DNA from: Dromiciops gliroides
Taxonomy: Eukaryota; Chordata; Mammalia; Microbiotheria; Microbiotheriidae
Length of the DNA stretch: 64,000 nt
Assembly: GCF_019393635.1 (NCBI RefSeq)
Contig: NC_057861.1
Coordinates: forward strand, 59,504,532 to 59,568,531
Direction of reading: 5' to 3'
Of the stretch, positions 21,565 through 31,400 are shown one piece after another; position 1 is the stretch's first letter; each line of letters opens with the position of its first letter. A program made the position numbers and the translations under genes. Below the pieces are notes generated by a model that was not told the origin of the DNA, searched no databases, and saw nothing but the letters and a program-made list of their open reading frames with translations.

Positions 21565-21790
21565 ACCTCTTCCTTTCTCTACTCACACACATAGCATCTA
21601 TGGTTCAGACTCTCAACACTTCTTCCCTGGACTGTTGCAATAGCTTCCTAACTGGTCTCTCTGCCTCCAGTTTTTACCCTCTCTAATCCATTCTACGAAC
21701 AGCTGCCAAATTATTATTCCTAAAATGTCCATCTGTTCATATCGCTCTCTTCCTCAAAAACAATCAACAGCTCTCTATTTCCCCTATGAC
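21565..21790 (+). repeat. L2 LINE fragment
   Basis: CTGGACTGTTGCAATAGCTT, CCTAACTGGTCTCTCTGCCT, and TTCCTAAAATGTCCATCTG are the typical L2 C-terminal coding order. Confidence 0.85.
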
Positions 21791-21910
21791 ACAGCCCCCC
21801 ATTTCTGGGGAAATTATATGGGGGAAGAAGTCTAAGTCCAGATTTGAACTCATGTTGTCCTGATTCCAGACCCAGGGCTCTATCCACTGCATCACCAGCT
21901 GCCTCTGTTA
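21790..21910 (-). repeat. Old SINE fragment
   Basis: AGATTTGAACTCATGTTGTC and GGGCTCTATCCACTGCATCA mark a diverged SINE lacking its 3' half. Confidence 0.65.
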
Positions 21911-22199
21911 TGTGATCAATAACTCTCTTAGGATTTGAATTCATTCTTATCAGTCCAAAGTCTAGTATTCTATTCATTACACTATGTCAACTATTTTTAG
22001 ATCTTTGGAGTTGGAATGGTGGCACCCTTCATTGCTTTCCCCATGATCATAGACACAAGACACTTAATTATTGGATTGACTAAAGATATGTTGGAAAAGG
22101 GAGCAGGGCATAGATAATCCTAAATAAAAATTAGAAAGGACAATTTACCTCTTCCTATCCAGTAATTGTATTCTTCTTTAAAGCTTCAGATTTGGGAAA

Positions 22200-22375
22200 T
22201 AAAGGCAATGTTGTGGAGTGGAAAGAGCATTGGCATGTCATTCAAGAGATTTGGGTTCCAGCCCCAAATCTTCCCGTAGTGGGTGGTGTGACCTAGATCA
22301 ATTCATTTTTGCACCTAACTGAGATGCTTTAATGAGTTGGTCTCTAAGGTTCTTTCCATGTCTGATATTCTATTA
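22200..22375 (+). repeat. MIR3/THER2-like SINE
   Basis: GTTGTGGAGTGGAAAGAGCA, GATTTGGGTTCCAGCCCC, and a tail TCTCTAAGGTTCTTTCCATG match this old class. Its tail appears to seed the tandem array that follows. Confidence 0.6.
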
Positions 22376-22660
22376 TGTAAGTTCCTATCCACCTTTGCTC
22401 TTCCAGCTCTAGGAGATTTTTGTTCTAAAGTCCTTTCAATCGCATTAGAGATCAACGTTTTCCATACTTGGTGTTCTTCCCTCTGCCTTTTCTTTAATTG
22501 GTTCCCTCTTTTGGGTTTCCCATTCTCGATTCTTGGGCCTCCTTCAGCTCTGGTAGTCTGTGTTTTCAGATGCCACCTATCTCTGTTCTTTGTTCTAAAG
22601 TCCCTCCCAGATCTAAATCCTTTGACCTTTTGTACTGTTCCATCATAGAACATTTCACCC
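22340..22660. repeat. Degenerate 30-40 bp tandem array, unit 1
   Basis: Repeated themes of the form TTGTTCTAAAGTCC(C/T)T followed by CCAG and CTCT recur at uneven spacing (22420, 22590 and others). The same themes occur beside the first-exon blocks of units 2 and 3. Confidence 0.55.
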
Positions 22661-22689
22661 CATTTCTCCAACTAACAACTAAATTCCTG

Positions 22690-23000
22690 ACACATTGAAT
22701 TTCATGTCACTGGTCTCCTTGTGGTCAAGCCAGGTCTAGATCCGATATGTTCAGAATGCCTTTGGATTCTCAATAGGGATGGCAATAGTTCATTATCACT
22801 TTCCTTCTATGGAAATATTCCTTTCTTTTATCAGCATAAGAGAGGGACAAGCTGAATTTGGCATTTTCATGTTTTTAGAAAGTATCATATTCCTTCATAA
22901 GGAAATTAACAGCAAAGCACACATATTAAAAAAATTTTCATGTCATATTTATTGGCCTCATTGCTTTTCCTGACACATATGATTCTCCTTATCCTCTCTT
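22690..23000. other. Shared OR-unit block
   Basis: TGTCACTGGTCTCCTTGTGG and CAAGCCAGGTCTAGA match GTGTCACTGGTCATGTGATGG... at 52340-52380 in unit 2, and the following A/T-rich stretch also aligns. It is part of the duplicated unit upstream of the array. Confidence 0.6.
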
Positions 23001-23001
23001 T

Positions 23002-23150
23002 GGGGGCAGCTAGGTGGCACAGTGGATAATGTGCTGGGCCTGGAGTCAGGAAGACTCATCTTACTGAGTTCACATCTGGCCTCAGACACTTACTAGCTGG
23101 GTGACCCTGGGCAAGTCACTTAACCCTCAGTGCCCCACCAAAAAAAAAAT
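23002..23150 (+). repeat. SINE, type B variant
   Basis: It has an extra stretch near the B box (CATCTTACTGAGTTCACATC) and ends CAGTGCCCCACC plus an A-run. It was inserted between the tandem arrays of unit 1. Confidence 0.88.
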
Positions 23151-23229
23151 CTGTATACTAAAGTCTTTCCAAAATCTGAAATTCTGTCTCCTATTTCATA
23201 AGATCCTTCTTGAACATATTATGTTCTAA

Positions 23230-23830
23230 GATCCTTTCTAGCCCTATGCACCTCTGATGTTTGAGATTTTAAATTCTCTTTGATGGTGAACATTTTATAT
23301 TCCTCACAACACTACCTTTTGCGATATTTCTCCCTTGAAATAAACAGAAAGTGCCTTCTGTAGATCTTCCTACTTGGCTGTTGCATCTGGAGCTTTTGTT
23401 CTGCTCCTGAGAGACTCGGCTATGTTTCCTCACCTGGTCTCCTTCTCACAGCTGAGAGTTTCAGTCAGGGAGCCAGCTCAAGCTGCGAGTTCTTGCAGGT
23501 GAAAGAGGTCTTGAGATTTTGGATGAGGTTGTGTACATGAGAACAGGATTCATTTCTGTGTCCAAGGAAGGGTATATGAAGATCATTGTAGGTGCTTTCA
23601 TAGGAAGTCCCTGGACCCTAGCCTCTAATTCCCTGAGCTCCTTGTTAGAGAAAAGCACCAAATAATTGTCCATTCTCTAAGCTAGCCCCTCAGCACTGGG
23701 GCTTGTTTGAGAGAAAAAGTTGGCCCAAGTTCAATTTATTTTCACAATGCTGCAATGTTAGAAATATTGAGATCTCTTTGTATTTCTAGCTCATTTCTAG
23801 GGAAGAAACATTAGATTTCAGAGGACAGAA
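23230..23830 (-). promoter_or_regulatory. Predicted promoter and non-coding first exon, OR unit 1
   Basis: It aligns with 53270-53850 and 61890-62510. The best conserved core reads CCCTGGACC ... AATTCCCTGAGC ... CCTTGTTAGAG on the plus strand. A donor-like CCAA|GTAGGA starts at 23373; the other copies have GTAAGT, so this donor is weaker. A homeodomain-type TAATTG is at 23663-23668, and the position of the EBF-like site (TCCAAGGAA at 23561-23569) is diverged. It lies about 7.9 kb upstream of the unit 1 coding exon. OR promoters are known to use homeodomain and Olf1/EBF sites. The transcription start itself cannot be placed. Confidence 0.6.
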
Positions 23831-23849
23831 CATAATCACTGGCTAAGGA

Positions 23850-24815
23850 ATGTTTTGTGGCTACTCTTCTATATTAGTGCTTCCATTTATTCCTTTCGTT
23901 GTCTGTGCAGTATTGATTTTCTCTTGGTTCATTCCTTTAGCAGCTCCAAGCAGGTGTGGCCAGTCAATGTTGTCCTCTATGGCTCTTTCCCACTGTCCTC
24001 TATCGATTCCATGAGTCATGATTCTTGTACTTCTTAAAATTTTCCAGAAGGTGGCAATAGTTCCTTTCCCCGGGAGACTAGATCTCAATCTCTGGATTCC
24101 ATGGCAATCTGTCTGGATTTAAAATGCAGCTTCTGCCAATGAATGCCTCTTCTCTTGTGTTAAAGTTCCTGTGGCACTTGAGTTCAAATGCACAAGTTCT
24201 TCAGGGATGATGTAGGGTCTAAGGGAAACAATGTCTCCTAGCATCTTTCAAGTATTCTCTCTTCCCAGTTCTGTTTAGGTTTGTGCGGTCATCAATGTTT
24301 GGTGTCTGCTGTGTGGTCTGTAAATTAAAAGTTTCACCACAAATATGAAGACTGACTCAGTAGCTCATCTGCAGATTTGGCTTTTTTCTTATAAACAGAT
24401 GAATTTCCAGTTGTGCTGTTTTGCCTGCGTTCATCCACATCAAATGATTATCAGAGTTGTGTGAATTGTGTGAATGCTTGGTGAAAAACACAACCACTGC
24501 GGAAATATTCAGGCTTAAATACCTTATTTTTCACTCTCTTGGGTTTTCCTGGAACAAATGGGTCAACATTGGTACTGGAGGTACAAAATCAATGGTGGAT
24601 AAACCTGGTAAGTCTTAGCATGAATCAAGGCAGTGTCACCAAATTATATCAGTGGTCATAGTATTCTTCACCATCATGTACTTCTAGAAAAAAGGAAGTT
24701 TTGTTTAATAATGTCCTTGATGAAGCAATAAAAATGATTAATTTTATTAAATCTTGATCCTTGGGTACGCATCTTTTTAATATCCTGTGTGATAAAATGG
24801 GAAGTATGCATAAAG
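23850..24815. other. Unassigned; weak protein-like relic on minus strand
   Basis: A 75-residue minus frame at 23861-24088 contains DRGQWERAIEDNIDWPHLL. Further upstream, near 24440-24520, broken minus frames read AFTQFTQL then HLMWMNAGK, which faintly recall a C2H2 zinc-finger pattern. Neither is good enough to name a gene. It may be a decayed LINE or a zinc-finger pseudogene. Confidence 0.3.
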
Positions 24816-24965
24816 CATTTTTTTTTTTTAGTGAGGCAATTGGGGTTAAGTGACTTGCCCAGGGTCACACAGCTAGTAAGTGTTAAGTGTCTGAGGTCGG
24901 ATTTGAACTCAGATACTCCTGACTCCAGGGCCAGTGCTCTATCCACTGCACCACCTAGCTGCCCC
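24816..24965 (-). repeat. SINE type A
   Basis: CATAAAG flanks it at 24809-24815 and 24966-24972. The body runs from AGTGAGGCAATTGGGG to TAGCTGCCCC. Confidence 0.92.
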
Positions 24966-25191
24966 CATAAAGAACTTTTGCTATATGCACAAGTATGAGG
25001 GCTCTCTTGAGGAAAATCACTTGTGTCATTGGTTAAGTTGCAAGAAGAATGAGGCGCTTTCCCCATGGATGCCATTGATACCTGGAAGAATAACTTGGCA
25101 GAACAACTATGGTTACCCAGACTTGGGTATTTGGTACACATTTTCTCAAAAATGAATAAAATATACTTATCACTTCAAGGAAGATACGGAG

Positions 25192-25245
25192 AGTAATGGA
25201 TCGAGAGCTGGGCTTGGAGTCAGGAAGGCCTGAGTTCAAATCTTC
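25192..25245 (+). repeat. SINE head fragment
   Basis: GGATCGAGAGCTGGGCTTGG and AGGCCTGAGTTCAAATC represent only the tRNA-like head. Confidence 0.7.
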
Positions 25246-25970
25246 AACTCTTGGGCCATTTTAGAAGGAAAAGGGGAGGATGGGGTGGAGTGAATGGGTG
25301 CAAGATCAGTCCTCTTCCATCCATAGCTCCTACTTCATCAGAAGATACACAATAAATATGCTACTTTGAAAAAGAACTGAAGTTTGTGGAAGTGGGCGTT
25401 GGAAGGGTTCTATCTTGTGAGGATAAGGATGGAGTGCTGTTTTATTTTTGCTTATGCAGTTATATGGGTCCACATAGGTCTGTCTAGATGTAGCTCACAA
25501 GGAGGTAAGAACAGACATCTCCAGCATCTTTTCCCTCTACCATTCTCTAAGGGAGACTTTAATTCCTGCAAGGAAGGGAAGCAGGAGGTTGAAGCCAGAG
25601 GATGTCCACTCTCCTCTCATCAGAGAGAGGGTAGAATTATATCTATCGGATTCCTTGAATATTATTAGTCTGTGGGAAGTAACTTTCAGGTTCAAACTAA
25701 ACTCTTGGTTGCTATGGAATGAGTGTCCCTACATGTCTTCCCAGAATCTTTCTCCCTTCATGGACCTGGAGAGAAGTTCATGTGTCTTTGCTCTTGATGC
25801 TGTAAACCAGAAGAGTTTGGATCTCTCTTTTCTCCTTGCATGGGGCCACATGTTTGTTGAATGTGAATGTTTAGTTTGGAGAGGATAAGTCTATGATTGG
25901 TGCAATAATAGTCTGTACCATACATCTTTGTCACTCTCATGTCCTGTCTCTTCTGACAATGACATAGTGT
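25246..25970. other. Unassigned sequence
   Basis: Several short frames on both strands show no recognisable domain. No repeat was identified. Confidence 0.35.
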
Positions 25971-26084
25971 ATTTTTACATTATCTATCTTTTATTTTATT
26001 TTCATTAATTTTGTTTAATATTTACTAATTACATTTTTTAAATTATGAAAGTATTTTATTATTTTTGAGTTACATGTAGAGATA

Positions 26085-26244
26085 GTTTTTGTTTTTTTTT
26101 TTTTTGGTGAGGCAATTGGGGTTAAGTGACTTGGTCAGGCCCAGGGTCACACAGCTAGTGTTAAGTGTCTGAGGCTGGATTTGAACTCAGGTCCTCCTGA
26201 CTCCAGGACCAGCTCTCTATCCACTGTGCCACCTAGCTGCCCCC
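26085..26244 (-). repeat. SINE type A
   Basis: A small internal duplication, GACTTGGTCAGGCCCAGGG, replaces the usual GACTTGCCCAGGG. The TSD is not clear. Confidence 0.88.
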
Positions 26245-26505
26245 ATGAAGGTTTTTTTTTTTAAAGAAAAAGAGATAAAAAATTAGCAAAGTCAATCAAT
26301 ACATCAAAATTATCTGATATATGCCACGTTATACACCCATTGACCTACCACCTTAATAAAGGAGTGTGTGTTTGTGGGATGTGTCCTTCTATGTCTTCTT
26401 GGAGTTGATCTTGTTTTATGTAACTTCTCAGATTCCATTTTGGATTATTTTGAAGTTGTTGTTCTTTCCATTTACATTGTTGTAGCAATTTCAATACTGT
26501 TTTCT

Positions 26506-26656
26506 ATTTTTCTTTTTTTTAGTGAGGCAATTGGGGTTAAGTGACTTGCCCAGGGTCACATAGCTAGTAAGTGTTAAGTGTCTGAGGCTGGATTTGAACT
26601 CAGGTCCTCCTGACTCCAGGGCTGGTGATCTATCCACTGTACCACCTAGCTGCCCC
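26506..26656 (-). repeat. SINE type A
   Basis: It is flanked by an exact TCAATACTGTTTTCT at 26491-26505 and 26657-26671, inside the L1 fragment. Confidence 0.93.
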
Positions 26657-26931
26657 TCAATACTGTTTTCTTAACTCATTTCACTATGTATCAGTTCATG
26701 TAAGTTGTTTCAGGCATCTTTGTATTTTTTGTTTCTTCCAGAATAGTAATATGCCATTATATTCATGTCCCACTATTTGTTTATCCAGTACATGGTACAT
26801 ACAGTACCTGTAAGAAGGTAATTTAAAAGATACATGTTAATTGGTGCTATAGAAGGGATTTATTCTCCAATAGAAATTAGATTCTATGATCTCTGAAGTC
26901 CATTCAATTGAAGATATTCTGTGATTTTTCT

Positions 26932-27074
26932 TTCTCTTTTTTTTTTCTTTTTCCCTGTGGGGCAATGAGGGTTAAATAACTTGCCCAGGGTCACACAGCT
27001 AGAGGCCAGATTTGAACTCAGGTCCTCCTGAATCCAGGGCTGGTGCTTTATTCACTGCACCACCTAGGTGCCCC
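26932..27074 (-). repeat. SINE type B, shortened
   Basis: It is flanked by an exact CTGTGATTTTTCT at 26919-26931 and 27075-27087. The segment GTAAGTGTCAAGTGTCTG is deleted after CAGCTAG. Confidence 0.92.
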
Positions 27075-27189
27075 CTGTGATTTTTCTAAATGGGGACCTA
27101 GAACACTGAAATTATTCATATTCATACAGTTAAGGAGTGACCAAGGAAACATTTGAATGTAGGCCATAGAGTAATAAAATTTCAGAGAT

Positions 27190-27325
27190 GAAAGGGACCT
27201 AGTTTCTCCACTGAATTTTAAAATAATTTAAATTTCTTTGGTTGATCTTATGTTTTATATCACCTTAATTTCTGGTTGTATCTCTACCTCTTCTACTCAT
27301 TGAGCTGTCCCTTGAAACAAAGGGA
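27190..27325 (-). repeat. L1 3' region fragment
   Basis: TTTCTTTGGTTGATCTTATG, CATTGAGCTGTCCCTTGAAA parallels the L1 fragment at 41590-41720 (CATTGAGTCATCTCTCGAAC). Confidence 0.65.
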
Positions 27326-27660
27326 GAAACCCAAATGTTTCATTCTGCTTCTAGCTCTGTTTCTGGCCCTCAGGACTTTGCCACAATGCCTCAACTGCCC
27401 TCTCACCCTGAAGCTTCCCTCAGCACCTGGGGCCTTCTTGCCCTGGAAGATAACTCTGCTCTTGCCATCCTCCTCCCATTTGCAAGTACCTCCTAGGATC
27501 TTGGCCTGTTGGCTAGACTTCACTCCCTTTCCAGTTGCACTTCTGACTCTCAGAATTTTGTCACCATTCCCCCAAGCAGATATATTACCTGACACCCTCA
27601 ACACCCTTTTGGCTCTCTTTTGTCCTGTTGTGTGTAAAATATATGTGGTTGCCCTATTTC
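27326..27660. other. Unassigned C-rich sequence
   Basis: A 132-residue plus frame at 27276-27674 overlaps repeat sequence, has a biased composition and shows no domain. It may be a decayed L2, but the order is not clear. Confidence 0.3.
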
Positions 27661-28190
27661 TGTCCCAAGCGTAGGAAAAATTAGCTGGGGTTTATCATAT
27701 ATTTGCTACTTAGAAATTAGAGGGGCATTAAGCATTTATTAAAGTATATTAAATATTAGTAAAGACATCGTGCATGACTCTGAAAGATAGAAAAGCCTAG
27801 CTAGGAAATAGAAGAGAGAGAAGAGAGAAAATGGGGAACCCTAGTGGGCTGTGTCTGCTCTCACCAAGTCCCCTGGCCAAAAAAAAAAAAAGAGATCGGC
27901 TAGTGTAAGCTCTCTGAGGGAAGGGACAGAGTCTGCCCTAACACACTGCTTAAAGCTAATTGGTTAGCATCATTCAAATCTATTGGTTCATTAGATTTGA
28001 GAGTGGTTTGGAGCAGTCATGCTGATTTCAGAGCCCAGAGAACAGATCCCCTGGTGGGAACAAGGCTTTCAGGTGGGTGTGGTTTTGAGTGAGGTAATTT
28101 CCTGACTTTGGGCTGGCCTTAAGAAAGGTCAGGCCAGGGTCTCTCAGTAGGGGGCCTCTGGGAGTCCCCAAACCCCATTATTTTCTCACA
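27661..28190 (-). mobile_element. Solo LTR, fossil retrovirus-like element
   Basis: It is the same family as 10899-11411: TGTGAGAAAATAATGGGGTT at the 5' end (28190) and AATAAATGCTTAATGCCCC in the polyadenylation region. The left edge is approximate. No internal region adjoins it. It abuts the ghost OR unit. Confidence 0.72.
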
Positions 28191-28438
28191 GACCTTTGTC
28201 TTCCCACACGAACACTGAAATTGTACATTTTTTGGCTTGCTTTAATAGTGATTTTGCTTTCAAAAATGTGTTGAGGAAACCATAAGGAAAGGGGGGTATA
28301 TGATTCTGAATCTAATTATAACCAACATTGAGAAAATGTGTTTTGAGGTTCCAAAGGGTTCATAAAGAAGGCGGTTTGTATCCCAGAGTTAAAATGTTGT
28401 AGGGCAAGGAGGAATGGGAAGTTTTCAAGAATGAATTT

Positions 28439-28590
28439 TTTGTTTTTGTTTTTGTTTGGGCAGAGCAATGAGGGTTAAGTGACTTGCCCAGGGTCACACA
28501 GCTAGTGTCAATTGTCTGAGGCCAGATTTGAACTCAGGTCCTCCTGAATCCAGGGCCAGTGCTTTATCCATTGCACCACCTAGCTGCCCC
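28439..28590 (-). repeat. SINE type B
   Basis: The flank repeat is CAAGAATGAA at 28426-28435 and 28591-28600. It was inserted in the ghost unit and is absent from the unit 1 copy, so it postdates the duplication. Confidence 0.92.
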
Positions 28591-28839
28591 CAAGAATGAA
28601 ATTCTTAAAACACGAACAGTTGTGATGAGAAAGAGAAGATATAATTGTCTAAAGAAACCAAGAAAAGGTACAATGGGAATACAGTGGCCACCATAGATTT
28701 TAGAAATATCTTTTCAGAAGATGAAAACAAGGGCAAGTAATGGAAGATGAACAAAAATGTGTGCCCTAGTTCCATGAAAATACTTTATCAGGAGTACTAG
28801 AGCTTAGAATGATTTGAGCATGGTGGTGACATCCAATAA

Positions 28840-29092
28840 CAGTTATTCAGTCATTTCAGTAATGTCCAACTTGTTTCTGTTCCATTTAGAGTTTACTTGG
28901 CAATGATACTGGAGTAGTTAGTTTGCCATTTCCTTCTCCAGCTCATTTTAGAGGTGAGAAAACAAAAGCAAACAGGGTTAAGGGACCTGATCAGAGTCAC
29001 ACAGCTAATAAGTCTCTAAGGCTGGATTAGAATTCAGGTCTTCCTTACTCTTGGACTAGCACTCTATCCACCGTGCAACCTAGCTGCCCCCC
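28840..29092 (-). repeat. Long tRNA-type SINE
   Basis: The plus strand reads ATTCAGTCATTTCAGTAATG, then GCCATTTCCTTCTCCAGCTC, then CCTAGCTGCCCC. It is absent from the paralogous position near 18770. Confidence 0.85.
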
Positions 29093-30167
29093 AAAATGAA
29101 AAAGGACTTTTAAACTCTTTTTGGAGAAAAAGGAAGACAAAATAAATGATAGGATGGTCATTCGGGGTAGATGGAATAATGAAAATGCACCAAAAAAGAA
29201 AGGACTCATGAAATCTTACTTTACTATTGTTTTCTCTATGAAACTGTATGAATGGTCATTAGACAGGGAGCAAGTGTAGAAGACTAGAACAAGTGTGTTT
29301 ACTATGGAGCTGAAATTCAAGGAAAGTGAGGGGTCGGTAAGAGAGCACCTGGCTGCCTTTAGTGAATTCTCCACTGAACTGGCCTGGATGAACTACATGC
29401 CAGAGTTCTGAAGGTTCTAGAAAATGTGACTGTTGAGCCACTGGCAGTGGTCTTTGAGAGAAAGTGGTCTTTTGGAGAAAGGGGGAGGTGCCACAGGACT
29501 GGATAAAGAAAAATGACCTGTTTGTCCAATAAAGGAAGAGGATAGATTCTGAACACAATAGGATGCTGACTTTGACTTTGATTCTTGGGCACATTTTTGA
29601 AGGCATGATTAAAGGGATGATTTATGACCCTTTAGGAGAAGAGTCAGTGATCATCAAGAGTCAGCCTTACTTGATGAAGAACAGCTCATATCAAATTAAG
29701 GTTATTTCATCTTTTGATAGCATTGCAGGGGTGGTAGATCAGGCCACTGTTGTATTCTTGAAATACCTAGGTTTTTAGTGCCTCCTTTATCCACAGTCTC
29801 TCATACTATTATTGTGGTCACCAAGCCGAGGTGTGGGAAAGAGAAAAATTAGATGCAGTTGACTGCCATAGATTTGGTGGGTTCCCCATCTCTGGGGTTC
29901 TTTAAATGGAGGTGGCATGGCCCCTTATGAGGAAGTTACATGGGGCATCTAAGTGTGGGTGACACTATATAGCCCTGGAGACTCCTTCCAACTCTGAGAT
30001 TCTGTGATATTGGTTCAGTAAAATGTGGCACCCAGAAAGAACGCAATAGACTCCATGTATGGTTTAACAATGGTAAAAGGCAGTGCCATTCCTTCCTTTG
30101 TTCTGGACCTCGTGGTTCTATTTGTGATTCATTAGCTTGTTTTGGGGTTGATTAATATTGAGCTGTT

Positions 30168-30428
30168 GTTGGTTGTTCATTCATCTTAGTCATGTCTGAC
30201 TCTACTGTTCATGACCCCATTTGGGGTTTACTTGGCAAAGATACTGGGGTGGTTTGTCATTTCCTTCTCTAGCTCATTTTACAGAGGAGGAAACTGAGTC
30301 CAACAGGGTTAAATAACTTGCCTGGGGTCACATAGCTGCTAAGTGTCTGAGGCTATATTTAAACTAAATAAGATGAATCTTCTTGACTCCAGGCCTGGCA
30401 CTCTATCCACTGTGCCACCTAGCGGTCC
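30168..30428 (-). repeat. Long tRNA-type SINE
   Basis: GTCATGTCTGACTCTACTG, ATACTGGGGTGGTTTGTCAT and GAGGAAACTGAGTCCAACAG are present. The head complement ends CACCTAGCGGTCC. Confidence 0.88.
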
Positions 30429-30744
30429 AATACTGGGCTAGCAGTTGACTAATTTCCTATCTTTTTTTTTTTCTTGAGAAACTTCTGTTTGGACACATCT
30501 GTGTTAGTACAATTGTTTTTTTGGAAAAAAATATGATTTTATATGGATTACTCATAAATTTCTAGTTTACTACTATATTTCTTTACTACTAGTACTATTA
30601 AATCACTAGTAAATTTCTTTTCATTAGATTCTATCTTTTTAAATGTTTTTTGAAACCTGATTTTGTCATCAACATATATGCTATTTCTCCAAAACTCCCT
30701 GATATGATTACATTCATAAACATACTATTTCTGAGGTGAGCCTG

Positions 30745-31060
30745 TGAAAATTCTCAGGTTGGAGAGATAGAGGGTCTTGTGTGAGAAATAACAAAGTAGC
30801 CAGTATCATCAGATTGCAGAGTATTGAGGGGTGAGAAAGGTATAAGAAGACAGAGAAGGTAGGAACAGATTGTCTAATGAAGGTTATGAAGTCAAACAAG
30901 ATTTCGTATTTGATTCTAGGGGCAATAGGGAGCCGCCATAGTTTATCAAATTGGAGACAGGGGTGACATGGTCAGAAGTATGCTAAAGGAGGATCAGTTT
31001 GATAGCTGAATGGAGGATGGACTGGAGGGAGGAGAGACTTGTGGCAGGGAGACCCACCAG
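30745..31060 (-). repeat. L2 LINE fragment
   Basis: Antisense L2: GGCAATAGGGAGCCGCCATA, GGGTGACATGGTCAGAAGTA, GAATGGAGGATGGACTGGAG. Confidence 0.88.
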
Positions 31061-31073
31061 TTGGTTACTTTTA

Positions 31074-31247
31074 TTGTTATTGTTTTTGTGCTTGTTTGTT
31101 TGCTTGTTTTTTTCAGGGCAATGGGGGTTAAGTGACTTGCCCAAGGTCACACAGCTAGTAAGTGTCAAGTGTCCGAGGCTGGATTTGAATTCAAGTACTC
31201 CTGAATCCAGGGCCGGTGCTTTATCCACTGTGCCACCTAGCTGCCCC
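31074..31247 (-). repeat. SINE type B
   Basis: TTACTTTTA flanks it, at about 31065 and at 31248-31256. The tail side is a GTTT-rich tract. Confidence 0.9.
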
Positions 31248-31249
31248 TT

Positions 31250-31400
31250 ACTTTTAGCCCTTTGCAACTTTGATATTCTATGTTCCAAGTTACCTTTGAG
31301 CACAAACATTTTATATGCTAAGATCTCCTCTAGCCAGTTTATATACTAAGTCCTTTCTGTTTTGGAATTTGAAATTCTCTTGTGACCTCTTTCTTCCTCC
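31250..31400. repeat. Degenerate tandem array, ghost unit
   Basis: GATATTCTATGTTCCAAGTT, then CTAAGATCTCCTCTAGCC, then AAGTCCTTTCTG closely match 61729-61850 beside the unit 3 first exon. It is the only promoter-side remnant of the ghost unit that I can see. Confidence 0.65.

Larger units (their letters stand above)
25975..26820 (-). repeat. L1 3' region, split by two SINEs
   Basis: The antisense L1 3' end order is seen: ATACATCAAAATTATCTGAT, TTCTTTCCATTTACATTGTTG, ATTTCACTATGTATCAGTTC, GAATAGTAATATGCCATTAT. Type A SINEs are inserted at 26085-26244 and 26506-26656. Confidence 0.75.
28230..30700. repeat. Ghost OR unit: intron segment, copy 2
   Basis: It is collinear with 18260-19560 and, near 30640-30690, with 19560-19600 (CATCAACATATATGCTATT in both). 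Near 30010 it matches unit 2 at 51516-51556 (TTCAGTAAAATGTGGCACCC in both). It therefore bridges unit 1 and unit 2 intron sequence. No OR coding exon lies between it and unit 1, so it looks like a duplicated unit that lost its gene. Confidence 0.7.

Noticed and set aside
27276-27674. A 132-residue plus-strand frame
   Set aside because: It starts within an L1 fragment, is leucine/proline-rich by base bias and has no domain.
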